DNA of 54,652 bases from Paludibacteraceae bacterium (GCA_024401435.1 JAKSLB010000008.1:1-54652), one strand, 5' to 3'. Shown: positions 42,796 through 51,969, counted from the stretch's first letter. Numbers and translations are program-made. Notes: generated by a model not told the origin, from the letters alone.

Positions 42796-43383
42796 TTACC
42801 ATTCAAAACCGACCTTGAAATGAATACAATTTAATTTGTTTTTATCTTCTAAAACAGAATGTGAACGATACTGATAGTATCCAAATTTACCTGTTTGATA
42901 GGTATATCCAGCTAATAACGAAACACCATAACGTGTTTCCTTAATAGGAATTCTCACACCAAATGATGGTGAAAAATAAAATCCTTTAATCACCATTGGA
43001 GATCCACCAACTCTTACATCAAGGAAAGGTATTCCCTTTTTCTTACCAAAATTTGACCTCATATCAAAATACAAGGGTATCGAGACACCTTTACCATCAA
43101 AATAATAATCTACTTCAACTCCTCCACCAATAAATAAATAAGTAGGAACGACTTGATAACCATGTGTAGAAGAAAAGCCAAAGCGACTAAATCCGTCACC
43201 CTCTCCTATTCCATACGAAAAGCCCATATCCGCACATCCTCTATAACGTTTTCCTAAAGGTTCAACATTAGAAGATGAAGACGACGTCTTTTCTTTGCTT
43301 ATTTTAGAACTTGAAGTTTGAGCATAACTCTGTCCAAACAAAAAAGAAAAAAACAAGAAAACAATAATATTTCGAAATTTCAT
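42796..43383 (-). CDS. Outer-membrane beta-barrel-like protein
   Basis: The 195 residues start with a signal peptide (1-21, QSYAQ), then a Ser/Lys-rich stretch (23-40) and about 150 residues of alternating hydrophobic strands with aromatic turns (YLFIGGGVEVDYYFDGKGVSIPLYFDMRSNFG, YGVSLLAGYTYQTGKFGYYQY), ending in FEW. This is the pattern of a small beta-barrel outer-membrane protein. It heads an operon with miaA and the M23 peptidase. Substrate or partner unknown. Confidence 0.75.
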   Translation of the reverse strand: MKFRNIIVFLFFSFLFGQSYAQTSSSKISKEKTSSSSSNVEPLGKRYRGCADMGFSYGIGEGDGFSRFGFSSTHGYQVVPTYLFIGGGVEVDYYFDGKGVSIPLYFDMRSNFGKKKGIPFLDVRVGGSPMVIKGFYFSPSFGVRIPIKETRYGVSLLAGYTYQTGKFGYYQYRSHSVLEDKNKLNCIHFKVGFEW

Positions 43384-43408
43384 ATTCTATCTATTTTATT
43401 ACAACAGA

Positions 43409-43416
43409 CAAAAGTA
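43409..43416 (-). promoter_or_regulatory. -7 box of the beta-barrel/miaA/M23 operon
   Basis: TACTTTTG on the minus strand, directly after the terminator of the upstream gene and 25 nt before the ATG at 43383. Confidence 0.55.
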
Positions 43417-43418
43417 AA

Positions 43419-43448
43419 CAAAAAGAGCGAATGAAAACTCATTCGCTC
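43419..43448 (-). terminator. Terminator of the beta-barrel gene at 43455-44060
   Basis: GAGCGAATGA, loop GTTT on the minus strand, TCATTCGCTC, then TTTTTGTTTAC. Confidence 0.85.
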
Positions 43449-43454
43449 TCTGTT

Positions 43455-44060
43455 TTATTTAAAATTAAATGTCACACCGACTGCAGCAGTTGGCAAATTT
43501 CCATATCCAGGTGATCCCCAGTCGAATTGGAATTCAGTTTTTACACCAAACACATCTGTGAAATACCATTTACAACCCGTAAACATACCTCCGGCATATT
43601 TTGCATGATCCCAATTATCTCTTTGCTCATCTGTCCACCATTGTCCTGCTGGCGTATAAATGTTAACACCACTTGTAAGACCAGCAAAAACATCTAATCT
43701 TTTTACAAATTCGAAATGGAATGCAGCACGGAACAATGCTGTGTTTTGTAAATATCCGAAATGTTTTTCATCCCATTTACGATAATGACAGAATGAATAC
43801 AAAAATCCCAAATCTACCGCACCATTTTTTCCAAATGTTTTTGTATTAATAAAACCATCAGCAACGCCCCAATTGCAATCTAACATAACGGAAGGCATAT
43901 TAGCCCTATTCTCATGAGTTGAGCGAATGCCTGGAACTCCAATCATAACGCCTAACGCAAATTTGCCCTTATTAGCAAATTCAATTTGGCTTACCTTCTC
44001 GGCAAAAGAATTAGACATCAACATTGTGATTGATGCTAATAGTAAAAAAATTCTTTTCAT
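43455..44060 (-). CDS. Beta-barrel outer-membrane protein, paralogue 1
   Basis: The 201 residues have a signal peptide (1-20, NSFAE) and a small beta-barrel pattern ending in VTFNFK. It is a clear paralogue of the next gene upstream (44166-44807): both share a VEKIQFANAGD-like strand, DGFINTKTFGxNGAxDLG, FCHYxx, FEFVKRLDVFAGL and a C-terminal VGVTFNF. The function is unknown. It is flanked by its own terminator and has its own intergenic space, so it is probably monocistronic. Confidence 0.78.
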   Translation of the reverse strand: MKRIFLLLASITMLMSNSFAEKVSQIEFANKGKFALGVMIGVPGIRSTHENRANMPSVMLDCNWGVADGFINTKTFGKNGAVDLGFLYSFCHYRKWDEKHFGYLQNTALFRAAFHFEFVKRLDVFAGLTSGVNIYTPAGQWWTDEQRDNWDHAKYAGGMFTGCKWYFTDVFGVKTEFQFDWGSPGYGNLPTAAVGVTFNFK

Positions 44061-44113
44061 TTATTTAGTTTTCTAATTTATAATCAATACAACACAACGA
44101 AAGTCGTGTCAAA

Positions 44114-44156
44114 TAAAAAAAGGAATTTCCGCTATACAATCGCAGAAATTCCTTTT
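44114..44156 (-). terminator. Terminator of the beta-barrel gene at 44166-44807
   Basis: AAAAGGAATTTCCGC, loop of 9 nt, GCAGAAATTCCTTTT (one mismatch), with a T-rich tract following on the minus strand. Confidence 0.8.
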
Positions 44157-44165
44157 CGTATTTCT

Positions 44166-44807
44166 TTAAAAATTAAATGTCACACCAGCTGAAAGATATG
44201 GCATATTGCATCCACCATAATAAGGAGAAACAAAATGGTAATGAGCATCATATTCACGTTCATGATATCTAGTCAACCAGTCTCCTGAATATTCCAACTT
44301 AACACCAAATGCTTCTGTAAACATCCACTTAGCACCTAAATACATACCAAAGATACCATCAGCGAAACCATCGCTATAATATCTATCATCTGTTATCTTA
44401 TTTTTCTCCATAGCATGACAAATTGCCACACCACCTTGAAAACCAGCATATACATCAAGATTTTTTACAAATTCCCAGTGGAATCCGCCACGAAAAGCGA
44501 TTGGCAACTCCCAACTAGCCCATTTCCAATTATCGAAAGATTCTCCATAGTGACAGAAACCAACATATAGACCTAAATCAATAGCTCCATTTTGTCCAAA
44601 AGTTTTTGTGTTAATGAAACCATCTTTAATTCCGAACATACCATCAATTGAAACCATTGGCATATTTGCATCGTGATGAGGTGGAATACCTACCATTAAA
44701 CCTAATGACATATCACCTGCATTTGCGAACTGAATTTTTTCAACATTAGATGCACTTGCAGTAACACAAAGACATGCAGTAGCAATTAATAATAAAATTT
44801 TTTTCAT
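44166..44807 (-). CDS. Beta-barrel outer-membrane protein, paralogue 2
   Basis: The 213 residues have a signal peptide (1-19, ASAS), the strand VEKIQFANAGDMSLGLMVGIP, the shared core GFINTKTFGQNGAIDLG (about 72-88), WEFVKNLDVYAGFQGGVAI and the C-terminal VTFNF. It is similar along its length to the gene at 43455-44060, so the pair arose by tandem duplication. Its own promoter and terminator suggest independent control. Function unknown. Confidence 0.78.
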   Translation of the reverse strand: MKKILLLIATACLCVTASASNVEKIQFANAGDMSLGLMVGIPPHHDANMPMVSIDGMFGIKDGFINTKTFGQNGAIDLGLYVGFCHYGESFDNWKWASWELPIAFRGGFHWEFVKNLDVYAGFQGGVAICHAMEKNKITDDRYYSDGFADGIFGMYLGAKWMFTEAFGVKLEYSGDWLTRYHEREYDAHYHFVSPYYGGCNMPYLSAGVTFNF

Positions 44808-44846
44808 TTCAACTAAAAATTTATCTGGTTATTTAATTTAATCATG

Positions 44847-44854
44847 CAAAAATA
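44847..44854 (-). promoter_or_regulatory. -7 box of beta-barrel paralogue 2
   Basis: TATTTTTG on the minus strand, 39 nt before the ATG at 44807. Confidence 0.5.
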
Positions 44855-44927
44855 CAAAAGAATTCTATCTCGACAAAACAGACATTAGCAAACTATCCCC
44901 CTTGAAATATTAAAAAAACATAAATAA

Positions 44928-45755
44928 TCATGGAAGAACAAACCCACAATTACGACAAACATCTTCAACAACCTGTTTTTGTTGGAACCCTTCTCTCATA
45001 CGTTGTGCTCGTTCACTCAATAGAATTTCATCTAATGGTTGAGTCAAAATATTACCTAGGGCTAAAGCTCCATCTGCATCCAAGCAACAAGGTACAACCG
45101 TACCATCAACAAGTATAGCAATATGATCTCGTAAAGCATAGCAGGTACGATTTTCAATTCCTATTTCTTTTTCTCCTGGCCATGAAAATCGACCAGAACG
45201 TTGTAAGAAAATGTGATCTGATAATTTCACGTTACGACAAGGATCTGTCAACTGTACACGAAAACTCTTCTGCAAGAAATCTATGCATTGCTCATTATAA
45301 GCAAGAGATGATTCAGAACCTTGATTCCATAATCTTAACGAAAAATAACTCTTATCAGAATTACTCTTTGCAAATTCGACAACATCGTTCCAATAAAGAG
45401 ACCAATCAGAAGGCTGAATATTTTCTTCTGCATCATGAAGAGAAATATTGTATTGTCTAATAGAATGATTCGTCAATATAGGTTGCTGTTTTTTTAACAA
45501 CGATCCATTGGTTGTTAGATTTATATGAAATCCCTGATTTTCTGCCATTGATAATAAGACATCTAACTGAGGATGCAACAAGGGTTCTCCTAACACATGC
45601 AGATAAATGTAATCTGTATAAGGCTTTATAGAAAAAAGTATCGCCGAAAAAATTTCCGGCGATATAATGTTTTTCTTTCGATCAGATTTAAAGCAGAAAG
45701 TACAGCAAAAATTACATGTATTCGTAATTTCAATATATATTTTCTTAAACTTCAT
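44928..45755 (-). CDS. Radical SAM/SPASM-domain protein
   Basis: The 275 residues have the radical SAM cluster motif C14-x3-C18-x2-C21 near the N-terminus (ITNTCNFCCTFCFK), then LHVLGEPLLHPQ and INLTTNGSLL, typical of the MoaA-like fold. The C-terminal Cys-rich part (TCYALRDHIAILVDGTVVPCCLDADGALALGNI and EDVCRNCGF) is a SPASM-type segment binding an extra Fe-S cluster. Such enzymes often modify peptides or proteins, but no precursor-peptide gene is seen nearby. It follows the beta-barrel gene at 45765-46442 by 9 bp. Substrate unknown. Confidence 0.88.
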   Translation of the reverse strand: MKFKKIYIEITNTCNFCCTFCFKSDRKKNIISPEIFSAILFSIKPYTDYIYLHVLGEPLLHPQLDVLLSMAENQGFHINLTTNGSLLKKQQPILTNHSIRQYNISLHDAEENIQPSDWSLYWNDVVEFAKSNSDKSYFSLRLWNQGSESSLAYNEQCIDFLQKSFRVQLTDPCRNVKLSDHIFLQRSGRFSWPGEKEIGIENRTCYALRDHIAILVDGTVVPCCLDADGALALGNILTQPLDEILLSERAQRMREGFQQKQVVEDVCRNCGFVLP

Positions 45756-45764
45756 TTGAATGTA

Positions 45765-46442
45765 TTATGGATTATACTCCAAAACACCTGTGTTATAAGC
45801 TCTTTTAAATATTTTAGCATATTGGAATTTGTATCCTACCGATACACTTAATCCTGTTGATTTAGATGTTGTCAATCCCTGAGAAAATCCTGCAGAGAAA
45901 AATAAACCAGATGCTACTTTTTGTAATTCATACGCAATTTTTACATTAGCACCCCAATCAAACTCATCCAAAATACCGTCTGTTCCAAAAGTCTTACCTC
46001 CATTTTCAACAGTACCACCAACACCACCTGACAAGAAGATACCAATACCAGGAGATAATTGACCAGGACCAACATTCAAAAAGTTATAATATACTAAAAT
46101 AGGAATTCGGATATACAATGCAGTTGCATTAACGAAATCTTCTTCTCCAACTTTTATTTTGGATCCTTCCATAGCAAACAATAACTCTGGTTGAATTGAC
46201 CAGTGGTCCTGAATAACCAAATCCATCAAACCACCTGCATGGAAACCAGGTTTTAAACCAGCATCACTAAATTCTGTAATTATACTTTCTGTCGGAAGTG
46301 TATAATTTGGAACCATTTCACCATTCCATTGAGTCATATTAAATCCACCTTCCAAACCAAAACGGACTTTCACATCCTTTTGTGCAGAAACTGTTAATGA
46401 GCCAAGAAGCATCACTAAAAGTGAGAAAAAAATCTTCTTCAT
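45765..46442 (-). CDS. PorT-like outer-membrane beta-barrel protein
   Basis: From the ATG at 46442 the 225 residues have a signal peptide (1-20, LTVSAQ) and a beta-barrel pattern (VRFGLEGGFNMTQWNG, PGFHAGGLMDLVIQDHWSIQPELLFAMEGSKIKVG, LYIRIPILVYYNF, SVGYKFQYAKIFKR) like PorT-type outer-membrane proteins of Bacteroidetes. The longer frame from 46517 begins inside the -7 box and lacks a good signal peptide, so it is rejected. The radical SAM gene follows at 9 bp in the same operon. Confidence 0.82.
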   Translation of the reverse strand: MKKIFFSLLVMLLGSLTVSAQKDVKVRFGLEGGFNMTQWNGEMVPNYTLPTESIITEFSDAGLKPGFHAGGLMDLVIQDHWSIQPELLFAMEGSKIKVGEEDFVNATALYIRIPILVYYNFLNVGPGQLSPGIGIFLSGGVGGTVENGGKTFGTDGILDEFDWGANVKIAYELQKVASGLFFSAGFSQGLTTSKSTGLSVSVGYKFQYAKIFKRAYNTGVLEYNP

Positions 46443-46514
46443 CGTGCAAATTATGTTTTTTATTCTATTTTTTCTTTTAAAATATTTGTTTTCCTTTTTA
46501 CAAAACAAACATCG

Positions 46515-46522
46515 CAAAGATA
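46515..46522 (-). promoter_or_regulatory. -7 box of the PorT-like/radical SAM operon
   Basis: TATCTTTG on the minus strand, giving a leader of about 65 nt to the ATG at 46442. Confidence 0.6.
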
Positions 46523-46573
46523 TTTAAAAAATCTTAAAACAAAAATAACTTTGCAAAAAATAATATGTAATCT

Positions 46574-47293
46574 TTACGATTTTGCATAATTAATGATGAA
46601 ATCAAGTTGTTCTAACAACTCTTTCATGGATGAAAAAACCAAATCTGCGCCTTCTTTCCACAACTCTTCATCTCTTAAAATACCTGTATTGACAGCAATT
46701 GTAAAAATGCCTGCTCCTTTTGCCGAACGAACACCCATTGGTGCATTTTCAATCACAATAGCCTGTTTCGGTTGCAATCCTCCTTTTTTCAAAGCCATCA
46801 AATAAGGTTCTGGATCAGGTTTCCCTTTTTTTACATCAAAAGCAGTTACCATTCTCTCCTTTTTGAAAACATTGGGAAATGATTGGTTTAGTTTATCTAT
46901 CAACGATAATTGTCCCGAACCTGTTACCAAGAATACATCCAACTGACGAGACAAAATAGTTTTAAGAACGTTTCCAACACTATCCATTTCCGGAGCTTGG
47001 CCTAACGAAACAAAATAATCAGCTTTCGTTTTATATATTCGTTTGCAATCTTCTTCCGTTGCTTTTTTATGCAATTGAAGATCAAAGACCTCTTCTATTG
47101 TAGAAGACCCTGTCATTCCCTCCCGAAGATAAACTTCATATTCATCAAACGTAATACCTTCTTGCGCGAAAGCATATGTCCACGCTTTAGCATGAAATGG
47201 CATAGAATCGTATAAGACTCCATCCATATCAAACAAGAACGCTCTCAAATCCAAAGACCTGAGAGCGTCTATTTTTTCATTTACAATTGTCAT
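46574..47293 (-). CDS. HAD-superfamily hydrolase, beta-phosphoglucomutase-like
   Basis: Cytoplasmic sugar-phosphate phosphatase or mutase. The 239 residues have motif I FLFDMDGVLYDSMPFH (19-34), a helical cap with EGMTGSSTIEEVF, motif II LVTGSGQLS, the lysine in DVKKGKPDPEPYLMAL and motif IV VIENAPMGVRSAKGAG. This pattern is shared by beta-phosphoglucomutases and HAD-IA phosphatases. It follows the DUF3078 gene by 3 bp, so the two are cotranscribed. The substrate is unknown. Confidence 0.9.
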   Translation of the reverse strand: MTIVNEKIDALRSLDLRAFLFDMDGVLYDSMPFHAKAWTYAFAQEGITFDEYEVYLREGMTGSSTIEEVFDLQLHKKATEEDCKRIYKTKADYFVSLGQAPEMDSVGNVLKTILSRQLDVFLVTGSGQLSLIDKLNQSFPNVFKKERMVTAFDVKKGKPDPEPYLMALKKGGLQPKQAIVIENAPMGVRSAKGAGIFTIAVNTGILRDEELWKEGADLVFSSMKELLEQLDFIINYAKS

Positions 47294-47296
47294 ATA

Positions 47297-48439
47297 TTAT
47301 TTAAATGTATATGCTACACCTATAGATGCTGACTCCCAGAACTGTAATTTTGCTTGTGGCAATCCAGCATATTTACCTTCTAATGCTTTTCTTTCTGCAT
47401 TGTCATATTTCAATTGGGTCTTGAATGAAAGATTTACATACTTTGACACTTTCAACAAAAACTCTAATTTCCATTTGATATACCAACCATGAATATCTTC
47501 ATACTTATAGTTGTCCACATCAAAATCTGTTTCATCGAATGTATAATCCAACAAGCCTTCTGGATTTTGTTTCTCACAGAAATCGATATATTCGTCTGTT
47601 AAACTTTGTACTGCTTTATTATAGGCATAAAAACCTTCCAACGTACTCAAGAAATGCAAAGACTTAGTTATATCGAAATCAGATTTTAATTTCGCATATG
47701 CACCAAGCTCTGTTCTAAGATGTTTATACTCAGCAGGAATTGCCTTTCTAATCAAATCACCATCTTCATCATATAATGCATCAGCACCCTCTTTTATCAC
47801 TTCCATACCATACTTATCTCCAAGTTCATCTAATCTACAAACAGTGAATCGTGCTGTTATAGGTGACAAAAAGGCTGAAAAATATTTATTAGGAATATAT
47901 TCCATACCTAAAGAAACCTTGATATAAGCTGGCGCAAAGAAATGAGATATTGTAGAAGCCGAATCTTGTCCATTGACATCTTCTAAATATTCATATCCTT
48001 GTGTGAATTGAGTTTCCAAATTTGCAAATGCTGAAGCATACCAATATTTAGAAACCTTATAACCATATTTTGTGTTGATGATAAGTTCATCCAAGTTTTT
48101 TCTAACAAGATCCTCTCCCGTAAACTCTGTTGAATAAATCATTCCATATTTTGCCGCCAAAGAGTTTTCCCAAAGGACTTTTTTCCTCTTATAATTAGCA
48201 TTCAAATTCAAATAGGCATCTAAAGCCACACTAGCACCTGAACCATCTGTACTATAATCATTAAAATAAGCTTGATTAGCATTAATACCAACGGAACCAG
48301 GAAACGTCCATTTTGCAGTATCCGAAGCTTCCTCTACAACTTTCGCATTTTCCAATTTAGATGCAGTGGATACTAAATCATTCGCCATTGCAAAGCTTGA
48401 AGCTATTGCCAATAAACATGTAATGTTGAATTTCTTCAT
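47297..48439 (-). CDS. Exported DUF3078-like beta-barrel protein
   Basis: The 380 residues begin with a signal peptide (1-19, FAMAN). The middle part (WTFPGSVGINANQAYFNDYSTDGSGASVALDAYLNLNANYKRKKVLWENSLAAKYG, about 45-100) matches the Bacteroidetes family DUF3078 as I recall it, with alternating beta-strands through to the C-terminal ASIGVAYTFK. It is likely an outer-membrane protein of unknown role. It leads a two-gene operon with the HAD hydrolase. Confidence 0.78.
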   Translation of the reverse strand: MKKFNITCLLAIASSFAMANDLVSTASKLENAKVVEEASDTAKWTFPGSVGINANQAYFNDYSTDGSGASVALDAYLNLNANYKRKKVLWENSLAAKYGMIYSTEFTGEDLVRKNLDELIINTKYGYKVSKYWYASAFANLETQFTQGYEYLEDVNGQDSASTISHFFAPAYIKVSLGMEYIPNKYFSAFLSPITARFTVCRLDELGDKYGMEVIKEGADALYDEDGDLIRKAIPAEYKHLRTELGAYAKLKSDFDITKSLHFLSTLEGFYAYNKAVQSLTDEYIDFCEKQNPEGLLDYTFDETDFDVDNYKYEDIHGWYIKWKLEFLLKVSKYVNLSFKTQLKYDNAERKALEGKYAGLPQAKLQFWESASIGVAYTFK

Positions 48440-48470
48440 TCTATTTACGTTTTATGAAAATTTTTGTTTG

Positions 48471-48478
48471 CAAATTTA
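48471..48478 (-). promoter_or_regulatory. -7 box of the DUF3078/HAD operon
   Basis: TAAATTTG on the minus strand, 31 nt before the ATG at 48439. Confidence 0.55.
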
Positions 48479-48544
48479 TTACTTTTTTTTCTCTTTTCAC
48501 ACATTTAATATATGTATATTAGTTCATATCCAACGAAATTTATA

Positions 48545-48552
48545 TATTTTTG
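48545..48552 (+). promoter_or_regulatory. -7 box of the rlmD operon
   Basis: TATTTTTG lies 25 nt before the ATG at 48578. Confidence 0.55.
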
Positions 48553-48577
48553 CGTATAAATTAATTCTTATAAAAAT

Positions 48578-49987
48578 ATGGGAAGAAGAAACAAAGAACT
48601 TCCACTTCTTGAAAATATAGAGATTACTGGTGTTGCCAACGAAGGAAAAGCAATAGCCAAAGTGAATGACATGGTCATTTTCACTCAATTTGTTGTACCT
48701 GGAGATGTCGTAGATCTTCAAATAACTAGGAAGAAAAACAGTTATATGGAAGGAAGAGTCACGAAAATTCACAAATATTCCGATCATAGATGTGAGGCAT
48801 TTTGTTCTCATTATGGCGTTTGTGGAGGTTGCAAATGGCAAATTCTTCCATATGAAGATCAACTCAAAGCGAAACAAGACCAAGTATACAACAACCTTCT
48901 TAGAATCGGGAAAGTAGAATTACCAGAAATATCACCCATTTTAGGTTCTGAAAAAATTGTTAGATACAGAAACAAACTCGAATTCACTTTTTCTAACAAG
49001 AAATGGCTCACTTATGAGCAAGTTGCATCTGGCGTCTCTTTTGATAATATGAATGCCCTCGGATTTCACATTCCAGGAATGTTCGACAAAGTTTTAGACA
49101 TCGAAAAATGTTATCTACAAGATGAAGTCTGTGACCAAATCCGCGACTGCATAAAAGAATATGCAAAAAACAACAATCTACCCTTCTATGACATTCGCAA
49201 CCAGGAAGGCTTTCTACGAACCATCGTTGTTCGTACATCTAGCACAGGCGAAATCATGCTAACTGTCGTATTCTTCCACGAAGACAAAGAGAAAAGAGAA
49301 GGATTATTGAATCACCTTATAAAGGAATTCCCTCAAATCACATCCTTGATTTATGTTATTAACAGCAAATGTAACGACACAATAACAGATCAAGAAACAT
49401 TGGTGTTTAAAGGACGAGATCATATATTTGAAGAAATGGAAGGCTTAAAATTCAAAATTGGTCCGAAATCCTTTTATCAAACCAACAGTGAACAAGCCTA
49501 TGAACTATATAAGGTAGCAAGAAAATTTGCCAACTTAACAGGCAACGAATTAGTATATGATCTCTACACCGGTACAGGAACCATTGCATGTTTCGTTTCA
49601 AAGCAAGCAAAAAAGGTGATCGGAATAGAATATGTTCCAGAAGCGATTGAAGATGCGAAAGTCAATGCTATCAATAACAACATTGACAACACTCTTTTCT
49701 TTGCTGGAGATATGAAAAACATTCTCACCAATGATTTCATTGCAGAGCATGGAAAACCAGATGTCATCATCACCGACCCTCCTCGCGACGGTATGCATCC
49801 AGATGTTGTAGACACCATACTCGCCGCAGAGCCCAAAAGGATTGTTTACGTAAGTTGCAATCCTGCGACACAAGCTCGCGACTTAAATTTATTAGATGTC
49901 AAATACAGAGTTACAGCGGTTCAACCAGTAGACATGTTCCCTCATACTCATCATGTTGAAAATGTTGTCGCTCTAGAATTACGATAA
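48578..49987 (+). CDS. rlmD: 23S rRNA (uracil-C5)-methyltransferase, RlmD type
   Basis: Methylates C5 of a uracil in 23S rRNA (U1939 in E. coli) using SAM. The 469 residues have an N-terminal TRAM-like domain (about 8-65), a Cys-rich Fe-S segment CEAFCSHYGVCGGCKW, the SAM region YDLYTGTGTIACFV, the motif TDPPRDGMHPD, and the catalytic Cys 427 in YVSCNPAT. The family is firm. RlmD is preferred over RlmC or the tRNA enzyme TrmA by the TRAM and Fe-S parts. It leads a four-gene operon running to the terminator at 52760. Confidence 0.9.
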   Translation: MGRRNKELPLLENIEITGVANEGKAIAKVNDMVIFTQFVVPGDVVDLQITRKKNSYMEGRVTKIHKYSDHRCEAFCSHYGVCGGCKWQILPYEDQLKAKQDQVYNNLLRIGKVELPEISPILGSEKIVRYRNKLEFTFSNKKWLTYEQVASGVSFDNMNALGFHIPGMFDKVLDIEKCYLQDEVCDQIRDCIKEYAKNNNLPFYDIRNQEGFLRTIVVRTSSTGEIMLTVVFFHEDKEKREGLLNHLIKEFPQITSLIYVINSKCNDTITDQETLVFKGRDHIFEEMEGLKFKIGPKSFYQTNSEQAYELYKVARKFANLTGNELVYDLYTGTGTIACFVSKQAKKVIGIEYVPEAIEDAKVNAINNNIDNTLFFAGDMKNILTNDFIAEHGKPDVIITDPPRDGMHPDVVDTILAAEPKRIVYVSCNPATQARDLNLLDVKYRVTAVQPVDMFPHTHHVENVVALELR

Positions 49988-50002
49988 TTTCATCTCGTTA
50001 TT

Positions 50003-51184
50003 ATGCACGTATACACCAGTGTTCTCATATTGTTAGTTTTATTAGTTGTATTACCAGACCTCTATCTTTATAATAGATTTATGCGTAATAGGACTAATCA
50101 TTCTACAAGCATATTACATGGCATCATATCAATTTATTTTATCATTGTATCCTTGTCTATAATGCTAAACATAAACAACATTTATTCAACAGATACAAGC
50201 TATAGATTGATAATGTTTATTACCGTGCTGGGAGCTGTATACATTCCTAAACTTATATTTTGCACGTTCGACTTACTATTTTTCCTTACAAAAAAAAGGT
50301 GGAGATGGATTCAACGATTAGGCTATGTAGCAGCCTTTATTGCTATATTATCTATTCTTCACAGCGTTGCATACGAAAGATTTAACTTTAAGAAAAGAGA
50401 TGTAGCAATAGAAATCGAGAATCTACCCTCGGCTTTTGAAAACTACAAAATCATTCAAATAAGTGACATGCACCTTGGTAGTTTTGGATTATCTCAAAAA
50501 AGATTAATTCCTCTTATGGACTCCATCAATGCGCAGAATCCAGATTTAATCGTATTCACAGGTGACATGATCAACAATTTTGCTACCGAATGCAACAATT
50601 GGAGCGAAATTTTCAATCGATTAAACTCGTCGACAAACAAACTGGCAGTCCTCGGAAATCACGATTATAGTATATATTTCAAATGGGAAAACGAGGACCT
50701 AAGATCCATGAACAGTATGGCTGTCAGACAAAAAATAAGAGATTTCGGATTCAAACTTCTACTGAACGAATCTCAAATCATACACAAAGAAAATGATTCC
50801 ATAGCTATTATTGGAATTGGGAACTGGGGTCGACGCCCTTCCTCACGGCATGCGGACATAGACAAAGCTATCATCGGGACACAAAACATTGACACTAAAA
50901 TACTTCTATCTCACGACCCTACGTTTTGGAAAGATAGTATTTGTGGCATCTACGATATTGACCTCACTTTATCTGGACATACACATGCTGCACAAACAGG
51001 TATCGATTTAGGAAAATTGAAAATTTCACCAGCAAAGATACTATTTGAATATTGGGACGGATTATACGAACATAAAAATCAAAAATTATTGGTATCAAGA
51101 GGTATTGGTTGTGTTGGCATTCCAGCCAGAATAGGAATGGGACCTTTATACGAAGTTATAACACTAAAGAAAAAACAACCATGA
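50003..51184 (+). CDS. Membrane-anchored metallophosphoesterase (YkuE-like)
   Basis: The 393 residues begin with about four membrane segments (roughly 1-20, 35-58, 70-93, 105-125), then a calcineurin-type phosphoesterase domain with the full metal motifs SDMHLG (about 153-158), TGDMINN, GNHDYS, SHDP and SGHTHAA. The catalytic side should face the periplasm, where such proteins cleave UDP- or lipid-linked phosphoesters, though the substrate is not known. It follows rlmD by 15 bp and overlaps the Nif3-like start by 4 bp (ATGA). Confidence 0.9.
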   Translation: MHVYTSVLILLVLLVVLPDLYLYNRFMRNRTNHSTSILHGIISIYFIIVSLSIMLNINNIYSTDTSYRLIMFITVLGAVYIPKLIFCTFDLLFFLTKKRWRWIQRLGYVAAFIAILSILHSVAYERFNFKKRDVAIEIENLPSAFENYKIIQISDMHLGSFGLSQKRLIPLMDSINAQNPDLIVFTGDMINNFATECNNWSEIFNRLNSSTNKLAVLGNHDYSIYFKWENEDLRSMNSMAVRQKIRDFGFKLLLNESQIIHKENDSIAIIGIGNWGRRPSSRHADIDKAIIGTQNIDTKILLSHDPTFWKDSICGIYDIDLTLSGHTHAAQTGIDLGKLKISPAKILFEYWDGLYEHKNQKLLVSRGIGCVGIPARIGMGPLYEVITLKKKQP

Positions 51185-51966
51185 AAATACGAGAAATAAC
51201 ACAACAAATAGAAGATTTTGCTCCTCTTAAATATCAGGAATCTTTTGACAATAGCGGAATACAAGTAGGCGACATTGACGCAGATGTAAAAGGTGTGCTT
51301 TTATGTATTGACATTACAGAAGATGTCGTGAACGAAGCAATAGAAAAAGGATGTAATCTAATTATTTCTCATCACCCACTCATTTTCAGAGGAATCAAAA
51401 AAATCACTCCGGAAAATTATATTTCAAGGACAATCATAAAAGCAATTGAAAATCAAATTGTTTTATACTCTAGTCATACGAATATGGATAAAGCACCTCA
51501 TGGGGTAAACTACCATGTGGCAACAAAATTAGGCATTGTTGTAGAAAAAATGCTTTGTTCCGAGAAAGACAATAGCGATTTCGGATTAGGTGTGGTTGGA
51601 GAATTACAAGAAGAAGAAGATTGTATCCATTTTTTGAAAAGAGTAAAAACAATTTTAAATATCGGTTGCATACGACACACAGATATACCAGAAGGTAAAA
51701 AAGTCAAAAGAATAGCCCTTTGTGGTGGTTCTGGAAACGAATTTCTACCATATGCCATCCGAGAAAATGCCGACATATATCTTACAGGAGATTTAAAATA
51801 TCATCAGTTTTTCGAAACAGAAAAACAAATCATAATGGCAGATTTTGGACATTTTGAATCAGAACAATTCACAAAAGAGATTTTTTATGAGATAGTTTCA
51901 AAAAATAATGCTAACTTTGCAATATATTTTTCAGATAGTAAAACTAATCCGATTAATTACATATAA
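51181..51966 (+). CDS. Nif3-like dinuclear metal-centre protein (GTP cyclohydrolase 1 type 2 family)
   Basis: The 261 residues from the ATG at 51181 have the N-terminal domain KIREITQQIEDFAPLKYQESFDNSGIQVGD, the metal motif LIISHHPLIFRG (about 59-70) and VLYSSHTNMDKAPHGVNYHVA, and the second-half ligands in DIYLTGDLKYHQFFE and MADFGHFESEQF. These are the conserved residues of the Nif3/YbgI family, whose function is not settled. The start overlaps the upstream stop as ATGA; a frame extending back to 51109 is rejected. Confidence 0.93.
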   Translation: MKIREITQQIEDFAPLKYQESFDNSGIQVGDIDADVKGVLLCIDITEDVVNEAIEKGCNLIISHHPLIFRGIKKITPENYISRTIIKAIENQIVLYSSHTNMDKAPHGVNYHVATKLGIVVEKMLCSEKDNSDFGLGVVGELQEEEDCIHFLKRVKTILNIGCIRHTDIPEGKKVKRIALCGGSGNEFLPYAIRENADIYLTGDLKYHQFFETEKQIIMADFGHFESEQFTKEIFYEIVSKNNANFAIYFSDSKTNPINYI

Positions 51967-51969
51967 GAC

